Shown here in pieces: positions 17,697-25,926 of a DNA stretch of 64,000 bases. Location of the stretch: NCBI GenBank assembly GCA_023428135.1, contig JAEYZG010000004.1, positions 1-64,000 of the forward strand, given 5' to 3'. The notes under the pieces are model-generated. The model saw nothing but the letters and a program-made list of their open reading frames with translations. It was not told where the DNA came from and did no database searches. Position numbers and translations under genes: made by a program. This DNA is from Bacteroidota bacterium (lineage in GTDB: Bacteria; Bacteroidota; Bacteroidia; Cytophagales; Cytophagaceae). Position 1 is the first letter of the stretch. Every line of letters begins with the position of its first letter.

Positions 17697-18519
17697 TCTA
17701 AGGCAAGAGGGTATGAAAGAGGTTTTTAATGCAGTAGAATCTACTTGTAAAAACCTCGATATTAACTTTTATATAATTGGAGCTGTAGCCCGGGAAATCT
17801 GGTTTTCAAAAGAAGGAAAAACCTCTAGGGCTACCAAGGATATAGATTTTGCAGTTTATATTTCTTATGAAGATCAATTTATTGTTCTTAAAGAAAATCT
17901 AATAAACAATCATGGCTTCTCTGAAATTAAAGGAAATAGCTTTGTTCTTCTTTCACCGAATGGTATTCAAATAGATTTGCTTCCTTTTGGAGCTATCGAA
18001 GTAGAAAACGGAGTTCAAATAAGAGGTCTGGACCTCACAAATATACAGGTAACCGGCTTTAAAGAAGTATATGAAGGAGCTACAGATAATATAAAGTTTG
18101 AAAATGATCATGAATTTAAAATCGCTACTCTTCCTGGTATAGTCCTTCTAAAATTCATTGCTTATGATGATAGACCTGAGCATCGAAAGAGTGATATTTT
18201 AGACATAACTAAAATTATCCAATACTTTTTCGAGCTTGAATCAGAAATGATCTATGAGAATCATAATGATTTATTTGATACTTACATATCGCTTGATAAA
18301 ATTGCAGCTAGAGTAATTGGTAGAGAAATGTCAAAGGCTCTTATTAAAAATAGTCATTTATTAGAACGGATCAATTTGATATTAAATAATGCAATTCAAA
18401 ATGATGATTCTTCCCTTACTCTTTTAATGACCGAAAATACCCCATATACAATTGAAGAAGGAAACGATTTATTAAAAGAAATTTTGGTGGGAATCGCAGA
18501 AAAAATAAACACTTGGTGA
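17665..18519 (+). CDS. AbiEii-type nucleotidyltransferase toxin
   Basis: A 284-residue protein of the nucleotidyltransferase fold. It has the Gly segment IIGAVAREIW, the metal motif KDIDFAV, a later carboxylate strand IQIDLLPFG, and the helix LLKFIAYDDRPEHRKSDILD typical of AbiEii/AbiGii proteins. Family members add nucleotides to tRNA acceptor ends and halt growth. The frame also opens at TTG 17644. ATG 17665 is preferred, which overlaps the antitoxin by 32 bp; ATG 17713 is a third choice that would remove the overlap. The stop codon TGA is itself the first three bases of the distal tRNA-His copy, so the gene ends exactly at the island boundary. Confidence 0.82.
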   Translation: MSKSFNTNLNNLRQEGMKEVFNAVESTCKNLDINFYIIGAVAREIWFSKEGKTSRATKDIDFAVYISYEDQFIVLKENLINNHGFSEIKGNSFVLLSPNGIQIDLLPFGAIEVENGVQIRGLDLTNIQVTGFKEVYEGATDNIKFENDHEFKIATLPGIVLLKFIAYDDRPEHRKSDILDITKIIQYFFELESEMIYENHNDLFDTYISLDKIAARVIGREMSKALIKNSHLLERINLILNNAIQNDDSSLTLLMTENTPYTIEEGNDLLKEILVGIAEKINTW

Positions 18520-18547
18520 GGGGCGTGGGTTCAAGTCCCATTGGCCA
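18517..18547 (+). repeat. Distal copy of tRNA-His 3' end (right attachment site)
   Basis: Matches 16259-16289 at 29 of 31 positions; the differences are T to G at position 7 and G to A at position 17. The direct repeat encloses 2.2 kb holding the GIY-YIG relic and AbiE-type pair. It has no acceptor 5' half, so it is not a tRNA gene. Confidence 0.8.
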
Positions 18548-18699
18548 TTCCTGCCTGTGTATTATCAGTCAAAACACCTACTTTTTATATTATGAAAAAC
18601 TTAAACCTAATCTGTGAGCACTGACAATACTAACCCTTTTTCCATTACATAACTCATCCCATCAAAAGAAATGAATAAAGGACTCAGCGCTTCTTTCTC

Positions 18700-19035
18700 C
18701 TAATCTCTTATCCATTGGATCATATTTGAAAAAGGATCATACTCTACCTGTGATACTTTAAGGTAAATACCCTTATCCAGCACCATACGATCATGTTCTT
18801 CGTGAGTAAGTACAGCATTCCTTTCTAATCTGAACAGAATTTGTCTTTCAGATAAATTTTCCTCCAGCACTTCTATCAATCCGCTTAGTCTGTGTGCATG
18901 ACCAGTCACTTCACCTTCTTCGAGTACTAGGTTATCTATCTTTTTTATGGCATTCTGGCTTGCTCTTTTATCGTCCTCTTTTAACTTAAAAAGTATTACG
19001 TCTCCATGACGGTATATGCGTTCGAAGTCTATCAT
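18700..19035 (-). CDS. Uncharacterised 111-residue cytoplasmic protein
   Basis: Last gene of the minus-strand cluster at 18.7-21.8 kb. No signal or membrane segment. It has a beta-rich look with conserved-looking blocks: YRHGDVILF near the start, EEGEVTGHAHRL in the middle and LTHEEHD later. The GEVTGHAHR block recalls short proteins found beside DUF6745 proteins in other phyla, which fits the gene just upstream, but this rests on memory. The histidines could bind metal. The function is unknown. Start ATG at 19035, 5 bp after the stop of the upstream gene. Confidence 0.7.
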   Translation of the reverse strand: MIDFERIYRHGDVILFKLKEDDKRASQNAIKKIDNLVLEEGEVTGHAHRLSGLIEVLEENLSERQILFRLERNAVLTHEEHDRMVLDKGIYLKVSQVEYDPFSNMIQWIRD

Positions 19036-19040
19036 AGTTA

Positions 19041-19634
19041 TTAAGTTTCACTGTACATAAAATGAAGGTATTGTTCTTTTGTCAGATGAGAATATTCAAT
19101 GCTGAAAGTCCATGCGATAGCTCTTATGGCATCCTTTTCTTCACCGATATAATGTGGAACATATTGGTAATATGTTCTGCCAGTAGAAGTACATTTACAT
19201 TTTACCATGTATATGTCAGGGACTTTATTCGATCCTATCCGGTTGCTTTTTATCCCTAAAGCTTCGCCTGAAAATGAATATAGTTCATAACAATCATCAT
19301 ATTCATAAACATATGGTTTTAGCTGCTCATCCCAGCGGGTCTGCTTCTTCTTTATTGTTTGGCGATTAACCAATTTGGCATCAAGCTGTCCGAGAATTTC
19401 TTCATGAGGAATGATGCTTAATGCAATCATCCTTTGCTCAGCGTTACCAAGTTTTAATACTTCTTTAACATTCACAGCTTCAATAGAAGGATACACCTCC
19501 TTTATCCTTTTGATTACTTCCGGATTCTCAAAGTAGCTTAATACCAGTTCAAGACTTCTCCCCTCTTTCTTGAAGAGACGAAGTACTAACTCCAGATCAT
19601 TAAATTTTACTTTATGAAAATATATATCTATCAT
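19041..19634 (-). CDS. Uncharacterised protein, possibly DUF6745-like
   Basis: A 197-residue soluble protein. The C-terminal third (KCKCTSTGRTYYQYVP, then AIRAIAWTFSIEY) resembles the end of DUF6745-type proteins, in which a CxSTGR motif precedes a helix with AWTF. The N-terminal part is helical and may contain one HEAT-like hairpin. No enzyme motif is seen. It lies 1 bp after the stop of the upstream gene and 5 bp before the next, so it is translated as part of one operon. Confidence 0.6.
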   Translation of the reverse strand: MIDIYFHKVKFNDLELVLRLFKKEGRSLELVLSYFENPEVIKRIKEVYPSIEAVNVKEVLKLGNAEQRMIALSIIPHEEILGQLDAKLVNRQTIKKKQTRWDEQLKPYVYEYDDCYELYSFSGEALGIKSNRIGSNKVPDIYMVKCKCTSTGRTYYQYVPHYIGEEKDAIRAIAWTFSIEYSHLTKEQYLHFMYSET

Positions 19635-19635
19635 T

Positions 19636-20394
19636 TTACATCAATACAACAAATTCATCTTTGTGGTAACAAATAATCGCATCAAAACTTTTATCAATTC
19701 TGAAGGAGGTCATACTATCCAACCCAAGTACTCCGTTAACATGAACCCCTGAAAGTTCCTGGCCATCTTTTACAGAACCTAATTGTGCTTCATATTTATT
19801 CAAGAGCTCATTAAGTTTATTCTCGCATAACTGTTTTTGTTGCTCACTTAAAATGACAGGTTCGCCGTATATAGTATTTACACCAGAATTCAACCACCTT
19901 TCATCCTCCAAATCAACCCTTCCGGAAAAGAACACTTCTGCCTTATGAAGGTTCTTTTTTAACTCAGGCATATCACCCATATCCCACTGAATAAATTCCT
20001 CAAAGTCATCGCCATATGTATGCTCCCTGGAAGAGAAGCGCATAGCAACATCCCCCTTTTCATCTAGAAAAATAATTCCTTCACCTTTGTGATAATTTTC
20101 ACTTGCATTAGGAAGCTTCAATACATCAATAATTTTCTCTCTGAGAAAATCACTAAGATTCATCTTTTTATATCTGAAGTCATAGTCTCCATCAATGGAA
20201 ACATTGCAGCATGTCGAATCTCCTCCTGCATCCCATGTTGCTTTGATCTCTTTGCCATCTTTAAGTATTGCTGCTATTATCTCCTTGTTGGTTCCCTTAA
20301 ATTTGGGAAACATACTTTTTAATTCATCTTCTTTCAGGATATCACCATCTTTATTTTTAATCCCCAAAAGTTTCCTTAAAAATTTTCCTATCAT
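19636..20394 (-). CDS. Uncharacterised protein, intact copy A of a tandem paralogue pair
   Basis: A 252-residue protein from ATG 20394; the open frame reaches back to a TTG at 20406, but the paralogue alignment supports MIGKFLRKLLG as the start. Features include ATWDAGGDSTCCNVSIDG at about 50-67, YHKGEG near 95, and a helical stretch with KLNELLNKYEAQLG near 200, then a C-terminal strand. I do not recognise the family. There is no signal peptide. A frameshifted sister copy sits immediately upstream. Confidence 0.75.
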   Translation of the reverse strand: MIGKFLRKLLGIKNKDGDILKEDELKSMFPKFKGTNKEIIAAILKDGKEIKATWDAGGDSTCCNVSIDGDYDFRYKKMNLSDFLREKIIDVLKLPNASENYHKGEGIIFLDEKGDVAMRFSSREHTYGDDFEEFIQWDMGDMPELKKNLHKAEVFFSGRVDLEDERWLNSGVNTIYGEPVILSEQQKQLCENKLNELLNKYEAQLGSVKDGQELSGVHVNGVLGLDSMTSFRIDKSFDAIICYHKDEFVVLM

Positions 20395-20407
20395 ATGAAT
20401 TTGCAAA

Positions 20408-21156
20408 CTACATTAATGAAATAAACTCATCATTATGATGAAAAGACCAGTCGTAGTACTTTTCTATTTCAAAAGGTGTCAAAGACTCTGGTCCTAATAT
20501 CCCATTTACATAAATACTTGAAAGCTCCCGACCATCAACATATGTACCAAGCTGAGATTCATATTTATCGAGAAGCTCATTCAATCTCGTCCTTATTGAA
20601 TTCAAATGTTCTGAATTTAATATTATTGGCTCACCATAAATAGTTTCTATTCTGGTTTCTACATCCCTCTCATAATCCAGATCAACACTTCCACGGAAAG
20701 ATACCTCAACCTTATGAAGATTATTTTTTAACTCGGAAACTCCTTCTACATTCCATTGAGTAAACTCCTTTGTATGAAATCCAAAAGAATGTTCCCGTGA
20801 TGTAAACCGAATGCCTATTTCACCCTTTTCATTCAGACAAACTACCCCCTGCCTTTATGATATTTTTCTCCTACATTTGGAAGATTAAGAAGATCTATAA
20901 TTCTAATCCTTACAACTTCACAGACATCATAATTCTTGTGCTGATAAGAAGATTCGCCGCTTATAAAAACATCACAACAGGTGTCGTCACCTCCTGCATC
21001 CCATTCTGCTCTTATTTCGTTGCCTTCGTTTAAAAGCGATTTCAGAACAAGCATTGTTTCTTCAATGATCTCAGGTTTTCTCTCCAAAGTTTCCGGAATG
21101 GTGAAGTAATTATGATCCTTTTTACCAAATATCCATTTTATAAGCCTTACAATCAT
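20408..21156 (-). pseudogene. Frameshifted paralogue (copy B) of the adjacent uncharacterised gene
   Basis: From ATG 21156 (MIVRLIKWIFGKK) the frame runs with AEWDAGGDDTCCDVFISG and YHKGRG, then stops at 20842. The remaining homology continues in another frame down to 20408 (NELLDKYESQLGTYVDGREL). The break falls in a run of five G on the minus strand near 20848. Adding one G restores a single 249-residue protein collinear with copy A, with no other stops. So there is one indel in a homopolymer: a recent pseudogene, a phase-variable switch, or an assembly error. The start overlaps the upstream stop by 4 bp (ATGA). Confidence 0.8.
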
Positions 21157-21743
21157 TTGGATTTATTTTGATTTTTAAGCCATTCAAGTTCTTCTTTCAT
21201 TGGGCTATACTGCCAGGATTTTGTTAACGTGAACCTTTCCAGAAAACTACTTACCTTATAATCGGCCTTAATTTTTGATCGTAATTTTAATGCTGCCTCC
21301 GGCCCATAAAATAGTTCAGTAAGAAAGATTCCAAAATCACTGCAGGTAATATTCAATGCGGCTTTATGGCCACTCCTCAGATACGGCTTCCAGATAAAAC
21401 TGTTCAGCTTTTCATCTCCCAGGTCAGGTACCTCAAAGGGGAACTCACTTTTATCTTCTTCCAGCCATTCAGCCAGCGTTGGTATTTTGCCATCCAAATC
21501 CTCTCTTACATGTTCAACAGCAATATCCCGAACCATGACTATAGCACCATCAGCATTTTTTATCGCATCCCCGAACAAACTGATTGCAAGTTCCACACCA
21601 TACAGATTATGCAACAACAAACGATGTTTGAGATGGTAACAGAACAATTTACTGCTATCTATAAACTTATGAATAGAATGATAATCTTCAGGCCGACCTC
21701 CGAATTTTCGCTGTCCTAACAGGCTATGCTCCCAGGTATTCAT
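21153..21743 (-). CDS. DUF6915-like protein
   Basis: From ATG 21743 the protein is 196 residues and begins MNTWEHSLLGQRKFGG, with PEDYHSIHKFIDSSK, then HRLLLHNLYG, NADGAIVMVRDIAVEH and a LAEW segment. This series of blocks fits the family I recall as DUF6915, whose biochemical role is unknown. The frame extends upstream to 21836, but that part (MVWRDVQIF onward) looks unlike the family. It is the first gene of the minus-strand cluster and overlaps copy B by 4 bp. Confidence 0.7.
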   Translation of the reverse strand: MNTWEHSLLGQRKFGGRPEDYHSIHKFIDSSKLFCYHLKHRLLLHNLYGVELAISLFGDAIKNADGAIVMVRDIAVEHVREDLDGKIPTLAEWLEEDKSEFPFEVPDLGDEKLNSFIWKPYLRSGHKAALNITCSDFGIFLTELFYGPEAALKLRSKIKADYKVSSFLERFTLTKSWQYSPMKEELEWLKNQNKSK

Positions 21744-21922
21744 TTTTATATCATTTCCTATTGAAAAAAATCTACCGAAGCAGAACCATTTAATTTTATC
21801 TAAAATACAAAAAATTTGCACATCTCTCCATACCATAAATCAGCGAATTCATAAAAACCATTATAATATTTATATTCATTCCCTCTTTTTTAAAGTTGGC
21901 AGAAAATGCAACAAAATTGTCA

Positions 21923-21953
21923 TTGCTGCCATGACCCTTTTCTTCTATATTTG
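21923..21953 (+). promoter_or_regulatory. Promoter of the GlxA-type regulator gene
   Basis: TTG at 21923-21925, a 20-nt spacer, then TATATTTG at 21946-21953; a full match to TTG-N20-TAnnTTTG, 26 bp before the ATG at 21980. Confidence 0.7.
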
Positions 21954-21979
21954 ACTTATACAATAAAACAAGAGGATAT

Positions 21980-22999
21980 ATGACTCCTGTAAACGGTATA
22001 AAAGAGAGGCTGATTGCTATAGTTGCAATGCCTGATACAATGCTGATTGATATAGCGGGACCGGCAGATGTATTTAGCAGAGCCTCTATTACCTTAAAAT
22101 CCGGTGCTCCCCGAAAAGAAGCTTACAAAGTGATAACCATTTCTCCGGAGCATGGGAAGAAAACCTGTACTTCATCATCAGGAATTACTACTAATACCCC
22201 TCGCAGCTATAAAGCAATTGAGAAGAAAATTGATACCCTGATCATTGCCGGCTATGCTTCCAAAAGCCCATTCAGACTTAGCAAGGACTTTTATAAGTGG
22301 CTGAATCAGAACTCTGGAAAAATAAGGAGGATCGCGTCTATCTGCAGAGGAACGTTTGCTTTGGCAGAAGCAGGTCTCCTGAACGGAAAAAGGGCCACTA
22401 CCCACTGGATGGCCTGTAATGAGCTACAGACAAGGTTCCCTGAGATTATAGTTGATCCCGACCCAATATTTATCCGTGATGGAAAAATATATACTTCTGC
22501 AGGGGTTTCTTCAGGCATGGACCTGGCACTTGCCATGGTGGAGGAAGACTACGGCAGAGAGCTTGCCCTCACTGTTGCTAAAGAGATGGTGCTATTTCTT
22601 CAGAGACCAGGTAATCAGTCTCAGTACAGCACTGTACTGGCTCAACAGCAAACGGAAAGCGGACCTATCAGAGAAGTTCAGGAATATATTTCCGAACATA
22701 TCAAAGAGGATTTAAAAGTAGAACAGCTTTCGGAACATTGTGCTATGAGCCCGAGGAATTTTGCAAGAGTTTTTCTGAAAGAAACAGGAATAACTCCAGG
22801 AAAATATGTAGAGAAAGTGCGGCTTGAAAAAGCCAAAAGGAGCCTGGAAGATTCCAACCTCTCCCTTGACCAGATAGCAGATAGTTGCGGAATAGGCAGT
22901 CAGGATTCGCTCAGAAGGCTTTTTCTGAAGCACCTGAACGTTACTCCCGGACTTTATCGCAAAAGCTTTAAAACAGCTTTCAGAGATGCCGTTGCTTAA
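21980..22999 (+). CDS. GlxA-family transcriptional regulator (DJ-1/PfpI plus AraC HTH)
   Basis: A 339-residue protein. The N-terminal domain (about 10-190) has the DJ-1/PfpI-like fold of GlxA regulators, with IAMPDTMLIDIAGPADVFS-like residues and the nucleophile-elbow position ASICRGTFALAEAG (C122). The C-terminal 100 residues are an AraC-type double helix-turn-helix (LSEHCAMSPRNFARVF and IADSCGIGSQDSLRRLF). These proteins usually sense a small metabolite and activate neighbouring genes. The gene for GAPDH begins 39 bp downstream on the same strand, so the two are probably one transcript or functionally linked. Confidence 0.92.
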   Translation: MTPVNGIKERLIAIVAMPDTMLIDIAGPADVFSRASITLKSGAPRKEAYKVITISPEHGKKTCTSSSGITTNTPRSYKAIEKKIDTLIIAGYASKSPFRLSKDFYKWLNQNSGKIRRIASICRGTFALAEAGLLNGKRATTHWMACNELQTRFPEIIVDPDPIFIRDGKIYTSAGVSSGMDLALAMVEEDYGRELALTVAKEMVLFLQRPGNQSQYSTVLAQQQTESGPIREVQEYISEHIKEDLKVEQLSEHCAMSPRNFARVFLKETGITPGKYVEKVRLEKAKRSLEDSNLSLDQIADSCGIGSQDSLRRLFLKHLNVTPGLYRKSFKTAFRDAVA

Positions 23000-23038
23000 G
23001 AGAAACAAAGATTCATTTTCAATATAAAACATAAAATT

Positions 23039-24046
23039 ATGTCAAAGATAAAAATCGGAATCAACGGATTCGGGAGAATCGGGAGACTTGTATTCAGAGC
23101 AGCTATTAAAAGATCTGATGTTGAAGTCGTAGCGATCAACGACCTTATTGATGCTGATTACATGGCTTATATGCTCAGGTATGATTCCACACATGGGAAA
23201 TTTGATGGGAGCATTGAAGTAAAGAATGGTCAGCTTGTTGTGAATGGTAAAACTATTCGGATCACTGCAGAAAAAGATCCAGCAGCACTTAAATGGAATG
23301 AGGTAGAAGCTGAATATGTGGTAGAATCTACTGGATTATTTTTAACCCAGGAAAGCGCTCAAAAGCATATACAGGCTGGTGCAAAACGCGTGGTACTCTC
23401 AGCTCCTGCCAAGGACAACACGCCTACCTTTGTCATGGGTGTCAATCATGAAAGCTACACAAAAGATCTTAATATCATATCCAACGCATCATGTACTACC
23501 AATGCACTTGCTCCTATCGCAAAAGTTTTAAATGATACATTTGGAATTGTTGAAGGACTGATGACTACTGTACATGCCGTAACAGCTACGCAAAAAACAG
23601 TGGACGGACCATCAGAAAAAGACTGGAGAGGAGGAAGAGGCGCTTATCAGAATATCATTCCTGCATCTACAGGAGCAGCAAAAGCTGTTGGATTGGTCAT
23701 TCCATCCCTTAAAGGCAAACTGACCGGGATGTCGTTCAGGGTTCCAGTTGCAGATGTGTCTGTGGTGGATCTTACCTGCCGCCTTGAAAAACCTGCGAGT
23801 TATGAAGCCATCAAGAAAGCGGTAAAGGAAGCTTCTGAAGATAAATTTAAAGGAATCCTAGGTTATACAGAAAATGAAATTGTCTCTACCGATATTCTGG
23901 GAGATGACAGGACTTCTGTATTTGATGCAAAAGCAGGAATATCTCTTAATGATCATTTTGTAAAAGTGGTATGCTGGTATGATAATGAATGGGCATTCTC
24001 AAACAAACTTGTAGATCTGATTGCTTATACAAGCAAGGTTAAGTAA
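23039..24046 (+). CDS. gap: Type I glyceraldehyde-3-phosphate dehydrogenase
   Basis: A 335-residue enzyme of the standard length. The NAD-binding start reads KIGINGFGRIGRLVFR, the catalytic cysteine is C152 in SNASCTTNALAP, and the GDDRTSVFDAKAGI and WYDNEWAFSNK segments near the end are as expected. It oxidises glyceraldehyde-3-phosphate with NAD and phosphate in glycolysis. Its position after a GlxA regulator is unusual for gap. Whether this is the main glycolytic copy or a second one cannot be told from one window. Confidence 0.96.
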   Translation: MSKIKIGINGFGRIGRLVFRAAIKRSDVEVVAINDLIDADYMAYMLRYDSTHGKFDGSIEVKNGQLVVNGKTIRITAEKDPAALKWNEVEAEYVVESTGLFLTQESAQKHIQAGAKRVVLSAPAKDNTPTFVMGVNHESYTKDLNIISNASCTTNALAPIAKVLNDTFGIVEGLMTTVHAVTATQKTVDGPSEKDWRGGRGAYQNIIPASTGAAKAVGLVIPSLKGKLTGMSFRVPVADVSVVDLTCRLEKPASYEAIKKAVKEASEDKFKGILGYTENEIVSTDILGDDRTSVFDAKAGISLNDHFVKVVCWYDNEWAFSNKLVDLIAYTSKVK

Positions 24047-24076
24047 AACAACAGGTGAATTAGCATATACCAATAG

Positions 24077-24127
24077 TTTGAGCAACAGCGAGAACATTTC
24101 TAAAAGGAACTGTTGCTCTTGCTCAAA
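24077..24127 (+). terminator. Terminator after gap
   Basis: TTTGAGCAACAGC pairs with GCTCTTGCTCAAA, with one internal mismatch and a long loop. It is followed by TTTTGTTTTCTTTTTTC, a T-rich tail. Confidence 0.65.
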
Positions 24128-24236
24128 TTTTGTTTTCTTTTTTCTTGTCAAGATCTTTACACAAGAATTAAACATCTTATTCAACAGCATGTTTTAACCT
24201 TGATAAGATAAAGGTTTGCCATGTCTTTTCCAGGCT

Positions 24237-25076
24237 ATGTTCAGAAACGTAAGAAAAAAGATTTCATCTCTTTTAAGAAAGCCTCCAAGGGAAAGTATTG
24301 ACAAGTTTGAAGAGAAGATTCTGGAGAGCCTTATTACCGCATACATAGATGCATCCAAGAGAACACGGCAAATATTCCTTATTCTCAATATAGCAGGTAT
24401 CATCATTTTTATTGCTGAATTTAACAGGGTTTTTAGCTGGCTTCGTTATTTCAGAGAGAACAAAAGTCTTGTTAAAGATCCGCAGCAGGAATCTTTTCAG
24501 AATATCATATATGACAAATTTGAGCTTATAGAAATTCCCGTTATAGGCGTACAGTTTTCTGTCAGCGATATTATTCTTGTGGGCATGCTGGGCTTTGTTG
24601 TAATTGCTACCTGGTATTACTTTTCAGCAAGAAGGCAACATCACGTCATTTCGGAACTACTGGAGAGATCACGAAACTCAGACAATTTAAATATCAAGAG
24701 ATACCTTTACTTCGGAATCGTAAATCAATCTGTTTTTCTCACAGGGTCGGATGTTGACACGATAGATTTTAAAAAGAAATCTTCCTACAGGATTGTTGCC
24801 CATATTTTACAGGCATTCCTTGTTATACTTCCATTTTCCCTTATAGCTTTTGAATTATTCAGATTATACAACTATGGCGGCTTTTACCCTGATGGCAAGA
24901 TGTGCTGGGATATGACCAAAGCACAAAGGACTGACATTATTGTCCGTCTGATATTAGGTTTAGCTCTGGGATTATATTCGTTTAATATCTGGAATGATAT
25001 ACGGAAACTGATGACCGCTACTAAGTGGAAATTAAGGGAGATGGGTAGTGAGGCAGAGGCACCGGCAAAAGGTTAA
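24237..25076 (+). CDS. Uncharacterised inner-membrane protein with about four TM helices
   Basis: From ATG 24237 the protein has 279 residues; the frame is open from TTG 24216, which I do not favour. A basic, helical N-terminal part (MFRNVRKKISSLL) is followed by hydrophobic segments IFLILNIAGIIIFIAEF, IILVGMLGFVVIATWYYF, AFLVILPFSLIAFELF and LILGLALGLYSF. Between them lies a soluble loop with SELLERSRNSDNLNIKRY. No known motif is seen. It stands alone between two terminator-like regions. Confidence 0.75.
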   Translation: MFRNVRKKISSLLRKPPRESIDKFEEKILESLITAYIDASKRTRQIFLILNIAGIIIFIAEFNRVFSWLRYFRENKSLVKDPQQESFQNIIYDKFELIEIPVIGVQFSVSDIILVGMLGFVVIATWYYFSARRQHHVISELLERSRNSDNLNIKRYLYFGIVNQSVFLTGSDVDTIDFKKKSSYRIVAHILQAFLVILPFSLIAFELFRLYNYGGFYPDGKMCWDMTKAQRTDIIVRLILGLALGLYSFNIWNDIRKLMTATKWKLREMGSEAEAPAKG

Positions 25077-25100
25077 TGGCTCGATGCCTCCGAATATTTT

Positions 25101-25532
25101 CTACTTTTTTTCCAATAACTGCTTCATAGACTGAAGTACCATAGCCCAATTCTTTTCAGAATGAGCTCTTGCTTCTTCTGTCTGAATGTTATCCTGACTT
25201 ATAGTCAGGCGGACTCCCGATTCCAACTCTTCCAGATCGTAAGAAATATTGGCATAATTTTCTTCCACATCTGGTGTTCCTGACATCGAGCTCCAATAAG
25301 TGTACTTAAAGGTCTCCTCCGGCTCTATGGCAGTAATTATTCCGCCATCTTCATAAGGTTTACCATCCCAAACACCCTTGAACGAGATTCTGCTACCTAC
25401 TTTCCAGTCGGAGGAAGTTTCTGTACCGAACAAGTATTCTTTAATAATTTCGGGATCAATGAGAGCATGCCAGACAGTTCTTATATCTGTCTTAATCTCT
25501 ATGGAAGCTTGCGCAATCAGATCTGTTTTCAT
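25101..25532 (-). CDS. SRPBCC / AHSA1-type START-like domain protein
   Basis: A 143-residue protein from ATG 25532 (the frame is also open from TTG 25544). The AHSA1/SRPBCC signature is clear: IEIKTDIRTVWHALIDPEIIKEYLFG split over two blocks, DWKVGSRISFKG and a W in the last helix. These folds hold a hydrophobic cavity and bind lipids or other small ligands, or assist Hsp90 in eukaryotes; the bacterial roles are mostly unknown. It converges with the membrane-protein gene. Confidence 0.85.
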   Translation of the reverse strand: MKTDLIAQASIEIKTDIRTVWHALIDPEIIKEYLFGTETSSDWKVGSRISFKGVWDGKPYEDGGIITAIEPEETFKYTYWSSMSGTPDVEENYANISYDLEELESGVRLTISQDNIQTEEARAHSEKNWAMVLQSMKQLLEKK

Positions 25533-25617
25533 TTTTATTTTCAATGGTTAACTCTGTAAATAAAAAGTAGTTTAGTGACAACCCTATGTCAGCAGGCCTT
25601 TTTTTACGAATAAAAAA

Positions 25618-25642
25618 AAGAGCTCCTAAATTCGGAGCTCTT
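25618..25642 (-). terminator. Terminator after the YHS lipoprotein gene
   Basis: A perfect 9-bp stem AAGAGCTCC / GGAGCTCTT with a 7-nt loop. Read on the minus strand it runs into eight or more T, 24 bp past the stop at 25666. Confidence 0.85.
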
Positions 25643-25665
25643 ATAAACGTGTTAATGATTCCACA

Positions 25666-25926
25666 TCATTTCAGATAAGCAGATGGATCTTTCGAAAACT
25701 CCTTTTTGCAAGCGGTGTTGCAAAAGCCATATACCTTCCCATCAATATTTAATGTATCAGCCAGGTGCCCCTCAACCGGCATTTTGCAAACAGGATCTGT
25801 ATCCAAGGCTAATGATGATAGTTCGATAGAAATTTTTTCAGCTTTGTTCTTTTCAGGTGATGAGCATGAATAAGTTGCTAAAACTCCGGCCAACAGAAAA
25901 AGGGATAAGAATATATTTTTTAACAT
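25666..25926 (-). CDS. Small YHS-domain lipoprotein
   Basis: From ATG 25926 it is 86 residues; the longer frame starts at GTG 25962. The N-terminus MLKNIFLSLFLLAGVLATYSC is a lipoprotein-like signal with the cysteine near residue 21. The C-terminal half is a YHS domain: DPVCKMPVE, then GKVYGFCNTACKKEF. YHS domains hold heavy metal or copper ligands and are often found near metal transport. The cysteine pattern (C in DPVC, then CxxxC) is complete, so metal binding is plausible. Confidence 0.82.
   Translation of the reverse strand: MLKNIFLSLFLLAGVLATYSCSSPEKNKAEKISIELSSLALDTDPVCKMPVEGHLADTLNIDGKVYGFCNTACKKEFSKDPSAYLK

Noticed and set aside
16686..18519. A CRISPR-Cas or restriction-modification locus
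   Set aside because: No methylase, specificity subunit, cas gene or array is seen; the two genes fit an AbiE-type pair.
18517..18547. A second tRNA-His gene
   Set aside because: Only the 3' part is present, with no acceptor 5' half, D arm or anticodon arm.
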